Of a stretch of DNA of 64,000 nt, positions 28,566 through 38,240 are shown one piece after another. Source of the DNA: Rhodococcus sp. NBC_00297. Lineage in GTDB: Bacteria; Actinomycetota; Actinomycetes; Mycobacteriales; Mycobacteriaceae. Location: positions 4,033,001-4,097,000 of the forward strand of contig NZ_CP108041.1 of assembly GCF_036173065.1 (NCBI RefSeq), written 5' to 3'. Both the position numbers and the translations under genes were made by a program. Under the pieces are notes generated by a model. It did not search any database, was not told the origin of the DNA, and saw only the letters and a program-made list of their open reading frames with translations. Positions within the stretch are counted from its first letter, which is position 1. Each line of letters begins with the position of its first letter.

Positions 28566-28615
28566 AGGTAGCCGGACCGATCGGCTACCTCTCACTTCTG
28601 GCCAAGAAGTGAGAG
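28566..28615 (+). promoter_or_regulatory. Twin stem-loops in the DUF3040 leader
   Basis: Two perfect hairpins are adjacent: 28566-28574 pairs with 28582-28590 (9 bp), and 28589-28599 pairs with 28605-28615 (11 bp, 5-base loop). The two share two bases, so they compete at the edge. No T-run follows. They lie 28 bases before the DUF3040 start and could be a structured leader or a terminator of the HEPN gene. Confidence 0.5.
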
Positions 28616-28642
28616 CCACCATCCAGTGCCGGGGGAGGTACC

Positions 28643-29071
28643 GTGCCACTCTCCGAGCACGAGCAGCGCATGCTCGACCAGATCGAGAGCGCTCTCTATG
28701 CCGAGGACCCCAAGTTCGCGTCGACCGTGCGCGGCGGACGGATTCGAGCCGCATCCACGCGGCGTCGTTTTCAGGCCGTCGCTCTGTTCGTGATCGGCCT
28801 CATTCTGCTCATTGCAGGCGTGGCCCTCCCGTTCAAGCCCGGTGGATTCCCGATCATCAGTCTCGTCGGCTTCGTGTTCATGTTCGGCTCCGGCGTTCTG
28901 CTCTTGCTGCGCAAGCCCACCGCGCCCCAGTCCGAGCAGTCCGAGGGCGACAACCCGCCGGCACCGGGAAGCGGCCCGCGCCGTTCCGGTTCCGCACCGC
29001 GCCGAGGTCCTCGCAAGGGATTCTCCTCGCGGATGGAGGATCGTTTCAAGCGACGGTTCGACCAGGAATGA
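28643..29071 (+). CDS. DUF3040 membrane protein, Rv2169c-like
   Basis: A 142-residue protein of the actinobacterial DUF3040 family: the N-terminus PLSEHEQRML leads an amphipathic helix with the family LYAEDPKF segment. Two membrane helices form a hairpin (about residues 45-65 and 70-92), and a basic, Pro/Arg-rich tail lies in the cytoplasm. Function is unknown. It is found next to mraZ throughout the Mycobacteriales, suggesting a link to the division cluster. GTG start with GGGGGAGG upstream. Confidence 0.85.
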   Translation: MPLSEHEQRMLDQIESALYAEDPKFASTVRGGRIRAASTRRRFQAVALFVIGLILLIAGVALPFKPGGFPIISLVGFVFMFGSGVLLLLRKPTAPQSEQSEGDNPPAPGSGPRRSGSAPRRGPRKGFSSRMEDRFKRRFDQE

Positions 29072-29078
29072 GAGAGAC

Positions 29079-29103
29079 CGGAGCGGTCACATCGACCGCT
29101 CCG
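29079..29103 (+). terminator. Stem-loop after DUF3040
   Basis: A 9-bp perfect stem (29079-29087 with 29095-29103) and 7-base loop lie 8 bases after the DUF3040 stop. Probably the first of two tandem terminators. Confidence 0.55.
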
Positions 29104-29149
29104 ATTCTCGCGTGAGGGGCAGCACGCCTCTCACACCGATGCTGTGACA

Positions 29150-29186
29150 CATCAGCGCGGCACCCACCACGGGTGCCGCGCTGATG
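29150..29186. terminator. Strong 16-bp stem-loop, second terminator after DUF3040
   Basis: CATCAGCGCGGCACCC (29150-29165) pairs perfectly with 29171-29186 around a 5-base loop. The stem is GC-rich with no T-run. It separates DUF3040 from the mraZ promoter. Confidence 0.7.
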
Positions 29187-29492
29187 CCGTTCAGGGCCCC
29201 GTGGGTGTCGATCCCCCCACCGCGCCCCACCGAGGGTGGTCTCGGCTCCCGGATCCCCACCACGCCCCACCCGGCACCCCTGGCGACTCTGCCGCGCGCG
29301 GTCACCCGGGCCCGTGACGCGCGAACGTGCCGTTCGACCTCGGATTATCCGGTTCACGGGTGCCGCGGAACGGTGGGGGACACCTCCACCACGCGCACGT
29401 GGGTCTTCCCGCTGCCGGATCGACTTCGCCGCTCTTTGTGCGTGCGACCTGGCCCTTTAGTGACGAGTCACTGAAATGTTCCGCCGTGTCGA
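29187..29492. other. Non-coding stretch upstream of mraZ
   Basis: No convincing gene is present in these 306 bases, and open frames here have no family resemblance. It is C-rich in its first half. Near the end there is an inverted repeat AGTGAC-ga-GTCACT at 29459-29472 and a short palindrome around CGGATTATCCG. Either may belong to mraZ control. Confidence 0.5.
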
Positions 29493-29549
29493 TTGAATGT
29501 GGGGGAAAGTGGGGTAATGTGGCGGACAGCGGGGATCGATGGAGTCCCG
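29493..29549 (+). promoter_or_regulatory. mraZ promoter with 10-bp-periodic MraZ-like boxes
   Basis: TTGAAT (29493-29498) and TAATGT (29515-29520), spaced 16 bp, form a promoter candidate. TGGGG at 29500, TGGGG at 29510 and TGGCG at 29520, then degenerate copies CGGGG at 29530 and TGGAG at 29540, lie at exact 10-bp steps. MraZ from other bacteria binds direct TGGGN repeats with this spacing upstream of its own gene, so autorepression is expected. Confidence 0.65.
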
Positions 29550-29583
29550 CGAACTGCACGACACAGGGTCGAGGAGGTGCCGA

Positions 29584-30015
29584 GTGTTTCTCGGTACCTA
29601 CACGCCCAAGCTCGATGACAAGTTTCGACTGACGTTGCCGGCGAAGTTTCGCGAAGACCTGGCGGGAGGAGTGATGGTGAGCAAAGGGCAGGACCACAGC
29701 CTGGCCATCTACCCCCGTGACGTGTTCGCGGAGCGGGTGGCGAAGCTGTCGAAGGCCTCGCGGTCGAACCCGCAGGCGCGCGCGTACATCCGCAACCTCG
29801 CGGCCGGTACGGACGAGCAGCGGCCGGATTCGCAGGGTCGCATCACCATCGGGTCCTCGCACCGCGAGTACGCGGCGCTGTCGAAGGACTGCGTCGTCAT
29901 CGGCTCGATGGATCATCTCGAGCTGTGGGACGCCGCGTCGTGGGAGCGGTACTCGCAGGAGCACGAAGAAGATTTCTCGCAGGCAGTGGACGAATCGCTC
30001 ATGGACATGTTGTAG
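29584..30015 (+). CDS. mraZ: Transcriptional regulator MraZ
   Basis: A 143-residue protein of two AbrB-like swapped-hairpin domains, each with the DxKGR-type motif in diverged form: [18 protein letters not shown] near the N-terminus and [10 protein letters not shown] in the second half. MraZ forms ring-shaped oligomers that bind repeat boxes before the dcw operon. The GTG at 29584 is preceded by GAGGAGG at optimal distance. An upstream in-frame ATG at 29539 lies inside the operator and is unlikely. Confidence 0.95.
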   Translation: MFLGTYTPKLDDKFRLTLPAKFREDLAGGVMVSKGQDHSLAIYPRDVFAERVAKLSKASRSNPQARAYIRNLAAGTDEQRPDSQGRITIGSSHREYAALSKDCVVIGSMDHLELWDAASWERYSQEHEEDFSQAVDESLMDML

Positions 30016-30066
30016 CCACACCCGGCCGGTGGCGAGTGCCGCGTGGCCTCTGCCCGAACCGGGCCT

Positions 30067-30127
30067 TGACGTACTTCCCCAACGCCAAGTACCGGTCGGA
30101 CCCTGACGTACTTCCCCAACGCCAGGT
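30067..30127 (+). promoter_or_regulatory. Duplicated 24-nt element in the rsmH leader (mraW RNA-motif candidate)
   Basis: TGACGTACTTCCCCAACGCC plus four bases occurs at 30067-30090 and again at 30104-30127, 37 bases apart and differing at one base. In the first copy GTACTT can pair with AAGTAC around a CCCCAACGCC loop. I recall a computationally described RNA motif named mraW located before this gene in actinobacteria; this repeat is the natural candidate. The reverse strand reads TTGGGGAAG, so MraZ binding is an alternative. Confidence 0.55.
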
Positions 30128-30216
30128 TCCACTGTCGGACAGAGACCTCGACGCACTCACCGCTCCACCTGGCACGACACACAGCTCGAATGCGAATCAG
30201 GCGGGAGATCACCACC

Positions 30217-31221
30217 ATGGCGGAGGACGAGCAGGCATCCGCCTCGCCTTTCTCGCACGTTCCGGTCCGTCTTCCTCGGGCCGACGAACTTCTCGGACCG
30301 GCGTTCGTCGCCGCTGCTGCGAACGACCGCGATCCCGTCTACATCGACGCCACTCTCGGCCTCGGCGGTCATGCCGAACACTTCCTCACCGCGTATCCGC
30401 GGTTGCGTCTCGTCGGTCTCGACCGCGACCCGGACGCGTTGGCCATGGCCGGAGAACGGCTGGCTCCCTTCGGTGACCGCGTCTCGCTGGTCGCGACCAC
30501 GTACGACGGTATCGAGGACGCGCTGGCGTCGGTCGGCCTCGGCGCGACGGACAGCGTCGACGGGATCCTCTTCGATCTCGGCGTCTCGTCGATGCAGCTC
30601 GACTCCGCCGATCGTGGCTTCGCCTACTCCGTGGACGCACCGCTCGACATGCGGATGGATCCCACGACGGGTCGGACCGCCGCGGACATCCTCAACACCG
30701 CGTCGCACGGTGAGATCGCCCGCATCCTCAGCACGTACGGCGAGGAACGCTTCGCCGGCCGCATCGCCTCGGCGATCCTGCGCCGCCGGGAGACGGAACC
30801 GTTCGTCACCAGCGGGCCTCTCGTCGAACTGCTCTACGCGAGCATCCCGGCGGCGACGCGTCGCACCGGCGGACATCCGGCGAAGCGGACCTTCCAAGCA
30901 CTGCGGGTCGCGGTGAACGAGGAACTCGACTCGTTGCGAGACGCCATCGCACCGGCTCTCGACTCGCTGGTCGTCGGGGGACGCATCGTCTTCATGTCGT
31001 ACCAGTCCCTCGAGGACCGCGTGGTCAAGCAGGAGCTGACACCGCGCACCCGGTCCACCACGCCGGAGGGGCTCCCGGTGGAGCTGCCGGGAAGCGGACC
31101 CGAGTTCCGGCTGCTCACTCGCGGCGCCGAGAAGGCCTCGCAGGACGAGATCGACGACAACCCCCGCGCGGCTCCGGTCAGACTGCGCGGCGCAGAACGC
31201 ATTTCCAGGAGGTCGTCATGA
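30217..31221 (+). CDS. rsmH: 16S rRNA (cytosine-1402-N4) methyltransferase
   Basis: SAM-dependent methyltransferase that modifies C1402 in the ribosomal decoding site (also called MraW). The SAM-binding motif is [14 protein letters not shown], the [11 protein letters not shown] segment is diagnostic and the RVAVNEEL and YQSLEDR motifs follow as expected. ATG 30217 was chosen because GGGAG lies before it; an in-frame ATG at 30190 lacks a ribosome site. It overlaps the next gene (ATGA). Confidence 0.95.
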   Translation: MAEDEQASASPFSHVPVRLPRADELLGPAFVAAAANDRDPVYIDATLGLGGHAEHFLTAYPRLRLVGLDRDPDALAMAGERLAPFGDRVSLVATTYDGIEDALASVGLGATDSVDGILFDLGVSSMQLDSADRGFAYSVDAPLDMRMDPTTGRTAADILNTASHGEIARILSTYGEERFAGRIASAILRRRETEPFVTSGPLVELLYASIPAATRRTGGHPAKRTFQALRVAVNEELDSLRDAIAPALDSLVVGGRIVFMSYQSLEDRVVKQELTPRTRSTTPEGLPVELPGSGPEFRLLTRGAEKASQDEIDDNPRAAPVRLRGAERISRRSS

Positions 31222-32018
31222 GTGTTCCGGTGGACGTGACCGGATCGGACGGCAACCGCCGCGCCGGGTCCTCGCTCGAGACGGTGCGCGCACCGCGGCC
31301 TCCCGCTCGCACGGGCGCGGCCAAGCGCGCGTACGACAAGCGTCGCCAGCGTGCGATGTCCCACGAGTCCGACCCGCGCGCGCAACGACCCACCCGATCC
31401 GTCGCGGCTCGGATCCCGTTCGTGGCCAGCATCATCGGGCTCCTCGCCATCGGACTCGCCTCGACACTGCTGTTGAGCACACGCGCTGCGGAGGACTCGT
31501 ACCTGCTCAGTGCGGGGCGTGCCACCAACCAGGAGCTGACGGAACGGGCCGCCGCGCTGCAACGTGACGTGGAGACAGCGAACTCGGCTCCCGAGCTGGC
31601 CCGTCGCGCGACCGCACAGGGAATGATCCCGACGAAGGACGTTCCGCGACTGGTGGTCCTGCCGGACGGCGTCGTCCAGGTGATCGGTACGCCGGCACCG
31701 GCCGCCGGTCCACCGGCTCCCGACTTCGCGGCCGCCACCCCGTCGGGCGGTGCGGCGACTCCGAGTGCGCGCCCCGGGGCACCCGCGTCCGGCGGGGAGG
31801 CGCTCACTCCCGTCGGTCGCCCCGGTACGTCGCCGAGTGCGTCCGCGACCCCGACCACGTCGGCACCGGCAGCATCCACCACGCCGGCCCCCACGACGTC
31901 CGCACCCGCGGCACCGACGACCACGCCAGTGCCGGAGAATGCTGCGCCGCAGCCTCTTCCGGCTCCCGCCGCCGCGGTGGGCGAGCAGCAGGTACCCATC
32001 GCAGGAGGCGCTCGGTGA
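31218..32018 (+). CDS. FtsL-like septum protein (Rv2164c-like)
   Basis: A 266-residue bitopic membrane protein placed where ftsL lies in dcw clusters. A basic cytoplasmic N-terminus of about 70 residues is followed by one membrane helix (about 71-92), a short coiled-coil segment ([17 protein letters not shown]) and a long Pro/Ala/Thr-rich extracytoplasmic tail. Sequence similarity to FtsL is low, as always, but topology and position agree. It should complex with FtsQ, FtsB and the FtsW-FtsI synthase. ATGA overlap upstream and GTGA overlap with ftsI. Confidence 0.75.
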   Translation: MSVPVDVTGSDGNRRAGSSLETVRAPRPPARTGAAKRAYDKRRQRAMSHESDPRAQRPTRSVAARIPFVASIIGLLAIGLASTLLLSTRAAEDSYLLSAGRATNQELTERAAALQRDVETANSAPELARRATAQGMIPTKDVPRLVVLPDGVVQVIGTPAPAAGPPAPDFAAATPSGGAATPSARPGAPASGGEALTPVGRPGTSPSASATPTTSAPAASTTPAPTTSAPAAPTTTPVPENAAPQPLPAPAAAVGEQQVPIAGGAR

Positions 32019-33931
32019 CCACTCGACAGCCGTACCGGAGCACCGGCCGCGACCACGGCGACCCACGCGCTCGGCCGGCCACCGGCTCCGGTCCTCGCGG
32101 TCCTCGTCCGCCGCGTCGACAGGGTCCACGCAAGTCCGAGACGTTCGACTTCCGGTTCCGCTACGGCCGTTTCGCGATGTTCGCGATCCTGGGCGTCGCG
32201 ACGCTGCAGTTGCTGTGGATCCAGGGCATCGACGCCCCGTCGCTGTCGGCGCAGTCGGCCAGTCAGCGCACCACCACCATCGTCGATCCGGCGACACGAG
32301 GGTCCATCACGGACCGGGACGGCAATCCCATCGCGTTCACGATGGAGGCGAAGGCGCTGACCTTCCAGCCGCAGCGAGTGCGTGTGGAGCTCGAGGAGGC
32401 GAAGGCGAAGGACGACACGAAGCCGGATCCGGACGATCGCATCCGCGAGGTCGCTGCCGGTGTCCACGGCATCCTGGGCGACCTGGTGTCGGAGAAGGAC
32501 CTTCTCGACAAGATGACCGGATCCTCGTCGTTCGAGTACCTCGTGCGCAGCATCGATCCCGCCGTCGCGGCGACCATCGCCGAGCAGTACCCCGAGGTCG
32601 GCCTCGAGCGGCAGGACATCCGCGAGTACCCGGGTGGGGCGCTCGCCGCCAACATCGTCGGGGCGACCGGCTGGGACGGCCACGGCCTGCTCGGCCTCGA
32701 GGACTCCCTCGACCCGGTGTTGGCCGGTACCGACGGCTCCCGCACCTACGACCGCGGCAGCGACGGCGCGGTGATTCCCGGTAGTTGGCGCGACCAGCAA
32801 CCCGCCATCGACGGCTCGAACGTGGAGCTGACGCTCGACAGCGACATCCAGTACTACGTGCAGCAGCAGGTCCAGCAGGCCAAGGATCTGTCGGGCGCCA
32901 AGAACGCGTCGGCCGTCGTCCTGGACTCGCACACCGGCCAGGTGCTGGCCATGTCGAACGACGGCACCTTCGACCCGGCCATCGGCGTGGGCAACAACTC
33001 GCCGACGGCGCAGATGGGCAACCTCGCGGTGTCCAGCCCGTTCGAGCCGGGATCGGTGAACAAGATCGTCACGGCGGCGGCCGCCGTCGAGGACGGTCTG
33101 ACGAACCCCGACGAGGTGCTGCAGGTTCCCGGCAGCATCACGATGTCCGGTGCGACGGTCAAGGACGCCTGGGATCACGGCGTCGCGCCGTACACGACCA
33201 CCGGTGTGTTCGGTAAGTCCTCCAACGTGGGCACGCTGATGCTCGCGCAGCGGGTCGGCGAGGATCGCTACGCGGACATGCTGGACAAGTTCGGGCTGGG
33301 ACAGCGCACCGACGTGGGCCTGCCCGGCGAGAGTGCCGGCAGTGTCCCGGCCCGCGACCAGTGGTCCGGCGGCACGTTCGCGAACCTCCCGATCGGGCAG
33401 GGCCTGTCCATGACCCTGCTGCAGATGACCGGTATGTACCAGGCGATCGCCAACGACGGCGTGCGCATCCCGCCGCGCATCGTGTCGGCGACCGTCGGCA
33501 AGGACGGTCAGCGCACCGCGGAGCCGCAGCCCGAGGGCGTGCCGGTGGTCAGTGCCGACACCGCGCGCACCGTGCGCGACATGTTCCGGGCCGTCACGCA
33601 GAACGACACCGGCAACCAGCGCGGCACCGGTGTCGCCGCCGGTATCGAGGGATACCAGGTCAGTGGCAAGACCGGCACCGCGCAGCAGGTCGATCCGGAG
33701 TGCAAGTGCTACTCCAACTCGAACTACTGGATCACCTTCGCCGGCATCGCGCCGGCGGACGATCCGCGCTACGTGATCGGCATCATGCTCGACGCCCCGA
33801 CCCGCAGCTCCGACGGATCGGGCGGGCAGTCCGCCGCTCCGCTGTTCCACTCGATCGCGTCCTGGATGCTGCAGCGTGACGCGGTGCCGCTCTCGCAGGA
33901 AGGTCGTCGGCTCCTCCTGCAGGCGGACTGA
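32015..33931 (+). CDS. ftsI: Septal peptidoglycan transpeptidase, PBP3/PbpB
   Basis: Class B penicillin-binding protein that crosslinks septal peptidoglycan. A basic Arg/Pro-rich cytoplasmic tail and one membrane helix precede a dimerisation domain and a transpeptidase domain. The three active-site motifs are SVNK (Ser347-Lys350), SSN (402-404) and KTG (552-554). The length (638 residues) is normal. The GTG start overlaps the FtsL-like stop. Three stem-loops follow before murE. Confidence 0.95.
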   Translation: MTTRQPYRSTGRDHGDPRARPATGSGPRGPRPPRRQGPRKSETFDFRFRYGRFAMFAILGVATLQLLWIQGIDAPSLSAQSASQRTTTIVDPATRGSITDRDGNPIAFTMEAKALTFQPQRVRVELEEAKAKDDTKPDPDDRIREVAAGVHGILGDLVSEKDLLDKMTGSSSFEYLVRSIDPAVAATIAEQYPEVGLERQDIREYPGGALAANIVGATGWDGHGLLGLEDSLDPVLAGTDGSRTYDRGSDGAVIPGSWRDQQPAIDGSNVELTLDSDIQYYVQQQVQQAKDLSGAKNASAVVLDSHTGQVLAMSNDGTFDPAIGVGNNSPTAQMGNLAVSSPFEPGSVNKIVTAAAAVEDGLTNPDEVLQVPGSITMSGATVKDAWDHGVAPYTTTGVFGKSSNVGTLMLAQRVGEDRYADMLDKFGLGQRTDVGLPGESAGSVPARDQWSGGTFANLPIGQGLSMTLLQMTGMYQAIANDGVRIPPRIVSATVGKDGQRTAEPQPEGVPVVSADTARTVRDMFRAVTQNDTGNQRGTGVAAGIEGYQVSGKTGTAQQVDPECKCYSNSNYWITFAGIAPADDPRYVIGIMLDAPTRSSDGSGGQSAAPLFHSIASWMLQRDAVPLSQEGRRLLLQAD

Positions 33932-33939
33932 TCCGTCGA

Positions 33940-34048
33940 CGGTGCAGGGCGTTCACCTGCACCGGGGCGGACTTCGCCATGGCACGTCTCGTGGCGTGCC
34001 GACTCGCCGGTAATCTGATGCGTCGGCCGCCGACCACCGGTCGGCGGC
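33940..34048 (+). terminator. Cluster of three stem-loops between ftsI and murE
   Basis: 33940-33948 pairs with 33956-33964 (9 bp). GGCACG at 33981 pairs with CGTGCC at 33995. 34026-34035 pairs with 34039-34048 (10 bp, 3-base loop). All stems are perfect and GC-rich, without T-runs. They occupy much of the 203-base gap and suggest termination or attenuation between the septal and precursor parts of the cluster. Confidence 0.6.
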
Positions 34049-34134
34049 ACTCGCATGTTCGGCGCCGAGGCAGTCACCGCACCGGCCCGAACACCCACCG
34101 TCCGCCCGTCACCACAGCAGAGGAGCGTCTCGAA

Positions 34135-35715
34135 GTGCCCAGCTCGACTCTCCGCCCGCAGCGGCCCACGGTCACGTCGGCGACCGAGCTGGCCGGAGAG
34201 ATCGGTCTGCGCCACGGAGTGCTCGTCGACGGTGCGCTGGTCGACGCGACGGACGACGTCGGCGTCACGGGCATCGAACTGCGCGCGCAGAGCATCCTGG
34301 CGGGCGATCTCTTCGCGGCCCTGCCGGGCGCTCGGTCGCACGGCGCCGCCTTCGCGGGCGAGGCGCTCGAACGCGGAGCGGTCGCCGTGGTCACCGACGA
34401 CGAGGGTGTGGCCCTCATGATCGGTTCCGGCGTGCCCGACGGCACTGCCGTCCTGGTGCATCCGCAGCCCCGCTCGATCCTCGGCACGCTGTCCGCGGCG
34501 GTGCACGATCGGCCGTCCGCCAAGATGACGGTCATCGGCATCACCGGCACCTCGGGGAAGACCACCACGTCCTATCTGGTGGAGGCGGCGCTGCGCGCTG
34601 CCGGACGCACTCCCGGGCTCATCGGCACCATCGAGACCCGTATCGGCACCGAACCGGTGCCGTCCGCGCTGACCACGCCCGAAGCTCCGAATCTGCACGC
34701 GATGTTCGCGGCGATGTACGAGCAGGGGGTGGACACGGTCGTCATGGAGGTGTCCTCCCACGCGCTGTCCCTCGGCCGGGTCGACGGCACCACCTTCGCG
34801 GTGGGCGCGTTCACGAACCTCTCGCAGGACCACCTCGACTTCCATCTCACCTTCGAGGACTACTTCGCGGCCAAGGCCCGGTTGTTCGCCGAGGACTCGC
34901 CGGTCCGCGCGGATCGCGCCGTCGTCTGCGTCGACGATTGGTGGGGCCGGCGCATGGCGGAGATCGCGGCGGCCGGTGGCCGAGCCGCCCCGCTCACCGT
35001 GGCGACCACGACCGAGGGGACGGCCTCCTGGTCGGTGACGTCCTGGTCGTCCGGGCCGGACGGCACCCAGCAGTTCGAGGTCGCCGCACGGGACACCGTC
35101 GTGTCGGCGTCACTCCGGATGCCGGGGCGCTACAACGTCGCCAACGCCGTGGTCGCCGCCGCCGTGTGCGCGGAGGTCGGGGTGGATCCGGCGGTCGCCC
35201 TCGCCGCGATGGCCGAGGTCGACGTGCCCGGCCGCATGCAGCGCGTCGAGCGTGGTCAGAACTTCCTGGCCGTCGTCGACTACGCCCACAAACCCGCCGC
35301 ACTCGAGGCGGTGCTGGCCACTCTGCGCGCTCAGACCGACGGCCGCATCGCCGTCGTCGTCGGCGCCGGGGGAGACCGCGACGCCGAGAAGCGGCCGCTG
35401 ATGGGCGAGGCCGCGGCGCGCGCCGCAGACCTGGTCGTCATCACCGACGACAACCCCAGATCCGAGGACCCGGCCGCCATCCGCGCGGCCGTTCGGCGAG
35501 GCGCCGACGCCGTCGGCGGTAGCGCCGAGGTGCGCGAGATCTCTCCGCGCGACGAGGCGATCCACGCCGTGGTGCAGTGGGCGACGGACGGCGACGTCGT
35601 CCTGATCGCCGGCAAGGGCCACGAGGTGGGGCAGGACGTCGGCGGCATCAAGTACCCCTTCGACGACCGCCGTGTGCTCGCCGACGCCCTCGACCGACAG
35701 AAAGGCTCGATGTGA
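34135..35715 (+). CDS. murE: UDP-MurNAc-tripeptide synthetase (meso-DAP-adding)
   Basis: ATP-dependent ligase that adds meso-diaminopimelate to UDP-MurNAc-L-Ala-D-Glu in the cytoplasm. The P-loop is GTSGKTTTS (Lys142). The DNPRSEDP sequence in the C-terminal domain, with Arg in DNPR, indicates meso-DAP rather than lysine specificity. The GTG at 34135 is used because GAGGAG precedes it; in-frame codons further upstream fall in the hairpin region. It overlaps murF by four bases (GTGA). Confidence 0.95.
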   Translation: MPSSTLRPQRPTVTSATELAGEIGLRHGVLVDGALVDATDDVGVTGIELRAQSILAGDLFAALPGARSHGAAFAGEALERGAVAVVTDDEGVALMIGSGVPDGTAVLVHPQPRSILGTLSAAVHDRPSAKMTVIGITGTSGKTTTSYLVEAALRAAGRTPGLIGTIETRIGTEPVPSALTTPEAPNLHAMFAAMYEQGVDTVVMEVSSHALSLGRVDGTTFAVGAFTNLSQDHLDFHLTFEDYFAAKARLFAEDSPVRADRAVVCVDDWWGRRMAEIAAAGGRAAPLTVATTTEGTASWSVTSWSSGPDGTQQFEVAARDTVVSASLRMPGRYNVANAVVAAAVCAEVGVDPAVALAAMAEVDVPGRMQRVERGQNFLAVVDYAHKPAALEAVLATLRAQTDGRIAVVVGAGGDRDAEKRPLMGEAAARAADLVVITDDNPRSEDPAAIRAAVRRGADAVGGSAEVREISPRDEAIHAVVQWATDGDVVLIAGKGHEVGQDVGGIKYPFDDRRVLADALDRQKGSM

Positions 35716-37163
35716 TCCGACTGTCCCTGTCCGCCGTCGCGGACATCGTGGAGGGCACACTGCACGACGTCCCCGATCCCTCCGTGGAGATCACCGCCGG
35801 CGTCGAGTTCGACTCCCGGAAGATCACCGAGGGCGGACTGTTCCTCGCTCTGCCCGGTGAGCGCGTGGACGGTCACGATCATGCCGCCGGTGCCGTCGCC
35901 GCCGGTGCCGTCGCGGTGCTCGCAGCGCGGCCGGTGGGCGTTCCCGCCATCGTCGTCGAGCACGAGGACGGACCCGGCGCGGCTGTTCTGGACGCACTCG
36001 GGAAGCTGGCCGCGGCGTCCGTCGCCGAACTGGCCGCCGGCGATCTCACCGTCGTCGGTGTCACCGGAAGCTCGGGGAAGACATCGACCAAGGATCTGAT
36101 CCGCGCGGTGCTCGAGCGTGCGGGCACCGTGGTCGCACCGCCCGGCTCCTTCAACAACGAGCTCGGGCATCCCTGGACCGTGATGCGCGCGGACGCCTCG
36201 ACACGGTTCCTCGTCCTCGAGCTGTCGGCGCGGGGACGCGGCCACATCGCCGCGCTGGCCGCGATCGCACCGCCGCGGATCGGTGTGGAACTCAACGTCG
36301 GCACCGCGCACCTCGGCGAGTTCGGCTCGCGCGAGAACATCGCCGAGGCCAAGTCCGAACTGGTACAAGCGCTTCCGGCTGCGGAGGCCGGTGGTCTGGC
36401 GATCCTCAACGCCGACGATCCGCTGGTGGCAGCGATGGCGTCGAAGACCACCGCTCGCGTCGTCACCTACGGGTCGGACACCAGTGCCGACGTCCACGCG
36501 CTGGACGTCCGCCTCGACGAGACCGCGCGCGCGTCGTTCACCATGGTCACGCCGTCGGGGAGCGCTCCGGTGTCGCTGCTGGTCCACGGCGAGCACCAGG
36601 TGGGCAACGCATTGGCGGCGGCGGCCGTCGGCCTGGACTGCGGCATGGACGTCGAGACCGTCGCGGCCGCGCTGTCGGGCGCGGAGGCCGCCTCGGCCCG
36701 GCGCATGGACGTGCGCACGCGCGCCGACGGCGTCACCGTCGTCAACGACTCCTACAACGCCAACCCGGATTCGGTACGCGCCGCGCTGAAGGCGCTCGTC
36801 ACGATGGCGCGCAGTGGCCGCGACAGGGGTCGGCGGTCCTGGGCCGTGCTGGGTGAGATGGCCGAACTCGGCGACGAGTCGGTGATCGAGCACGATCGGA
36901 TCGGGCGCCTCGCGGTGCGTCTGGCCGTCAGCAAGATCATCGTCGTGGGAACGGGTCGCCCGTCGCACGGCCTGTACCAGGGTGCCGTCATGGAAGGGTC
37001 CTGGGGCGAGGAGGCCCACCTGGTTCCCGATGCCGACGCCGCGATCGCGCTGCTGCGCGACGAGGTTGAGCCGGGTGACCTGGTGTTGGTGAAGGCGTCC
37101 CAGTCGGTGGGGCTGTGGACCGTCGCGGAGGCATTGCTGAGCGAGCAGGGGGAGACTCGGTGA
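35712..37163 (+). CDS. murF: UDP-MurNAc-tripeptide-D-Ala-D-Ala ligase
   Basis: Adds D-Ala-D-Ala to UDP-MurNAc-tripeptide to complete the pentapeptide precursor. The Mur ligase P-loop is [10 protein letters not shown], followed by a FNNE(x)GHPW segment and a [10 protein letters not shown] motif characteristic of MurF. The length is 483 residues. Start and stop overlap murE and mraY (GTGA at both ends). Confidence 0.95.
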   Translation: MIRLSLSAVADIVEGTLHDVPDPSVEITAGVEFDSRKITEGGLFLALPGERVDGHDHAAGAVAAGAVAVLAARPVGVPAIVVEHEDGPGAAVLDALGKLAAASVAELAAGDLTVVGVTGSSGKTSTKDLIRAVLERAGTVVAPPGSFNNELGHPWTVMRADASTRFLVLELSARGRGHIAALAAIAPPRIGVELNVGTAHLGEFGSRENIAEAKSELVQALPAAEAGGLAILNADDPLVAAMASKTTARVVTYGSDTSADVHALDVRLDETARASFTMVTPSGSAPVSLLVHGEHQVGNALAAAAVGLDCGMDVETVAAALSGAEAASARRMDVRTRADGVTVVNDSYNANPDSVRAALKALVTMARSGRDRGRRSWAVLGEMAELGDESVIEHDRIGRLAVRLAVSKIIVVGTGRPSHGLYQGAVMEGSWGEEAHLVPDADAAIALLRDEVEPGDLVLVKASQSVGLWTVAEALLSEQGETR

Positions 37164-38239
37164 GACAGATTCTGTTCGCGGGCGGTATCGCGCTGGCGGT
37201 GGCGATCCTGCTGACGCCCGTGTTGATCAAGGCGTTCTCGAAGCAGGGGTTCGGCCAGGAGATCCGGGTCGAGGGTCCTGCGAGCCATCAGTCCAAGCGC
37301 GGCACGCCCACCATGGGCGGCGTCGCGATCCTCGCCGGTCTGTGGGCCGGCTACTGGGGCTCGCACCTCATCGGCATCGGCTACGACGCGGACGGGCCGT
37401 CCGTGTCGGCGCTCCTGGTGCTGGGTCTGACGACGGTGCTGGGCGTGGTGGGCTTCCTCGACGACTTCATCAAGATCCGCAAGCAGCGCAACCTCGGACT
37501 GAACAAGACGGCCAAGCTGGTGGGTCAGCTGTTCGCCGCGGTGATCTTCGGTGTCCTCGCACTGCAGTTCAACGGTGCCGGCGGACTGACGCCGGGCAGC
37601 GTCCAGCTGAGCTACGTGCGCGACATCGCGACCGTCTCCATGGGCGGCATCGTCTTCATCCTGTTCTGCTACCTCCTCGTCAGTGCCTGGTCCAATGCGG
37701 TCAACCTGACCGACGGCCTCGACGGACTCGCGGCCGGATCGATGACCCTCGTGCTGGGTGCGTACACCGTCATCACGTTCTGGCAGTACCGGCAGGCGTG
37801 CACCACGAGTCCGGGACCCGGCTGCTACGACGTGCGTGATCCGCTCGACCTGGCCCTGATCTGTGCCGCTGCGGCGGGTGCGTGCATCGGCTTCCTGTGG
37901 TGGAACGCGGCGCCCGCCAAGATCTTCATGGGCGACACGGGCTCGCTCGCGCTCGGTGGCCTGCTCGCCGGCCTGTCCATCGTCACCCGGACCGAACTGC
38001 TGATGGTCGTCATCGGTGCGCTCTTCGTGGCCGAGGCCGCGTCCGTCGTGATCCAGGTGGCGGTCTTCCGGTCGAGTCGCCGACGAGTGTTCCGGATGGC
38101 CCCGTTCCATCACCACTTCGAGCTCGGAGGATGGGCCGAGACGACGGTGATCATCCGTTTCTGGTTGTTGGCCGCCATCTCGTCGGCCGTCGGACTGGCT
38201 CTGTTCTACAGCGAGTACCTCTCGGCGATCGGCGACTGA
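37160..38239 (+). CDS. mraY: Phospho-MurNAc-pentapeptide transferase
   Basis: Integral membrane enzyme (ten helices) that transfers phospho-MurNAc-pentapeptide to undecaprenyl/decaprenyl phosphate, making lipid I. Signature segments are [16 protein letters not shown] (the catalytic Asp pair), [21 protein letters not shown] and APFHHHFE. The length is 359 residues (called murX in mycobacteria). The GTG start overlaps the murF stop; murD follows after one base. Confidence 0.95.
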   Translation: MRQILFAGGIALAVAILLTPVLIKAFSKQGFGQEIRVEGPASHQSKRGTPTMGGVAILAGLWAGYWGSHLIGIGYDADGPSVSALLVLGLTTVLGVVGFLDDFIKIRKQRNLGLNKTAKLVGQLFAAVIFGVLALQFNGAGGLTPGSVQLSYVRDIATVSMGGIVFILFCYLLVSAWSNAVNLTDGLDGLAAGSMTLVLGAYTVITFWQYRQACTTSPGPGCYDVRDPLDLALICAAAAGACIGFLWWNAAPAKIFMGDTGSLALGGLLAGLSIVTRTELLMVVIGALFVAEAASVVIQVAVFRSSRRRVFRMAPFHHHFELGGWAETTVIIRFWLLAAISSAVGLALFYSEYLSAIGD

Positions 38240-38240
38240 C

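Noticed and set aside
29046..29357. Minus-strand open frame of about 100 codons between DUF3040 and mraZ
   Set aside because: It runs through both terminator hairpins, has Arg/Gly-rich random composition and no ribosome site; open frames of this length are expected in such GC-rich DNA.
33979..34134. Longer MurE N-terminus from ATG 33979
   Set aside because: The extra codons are made of the stem-loop region and are Arg-rich without MurE similarity; GTG 34135 has a good ribosome site.
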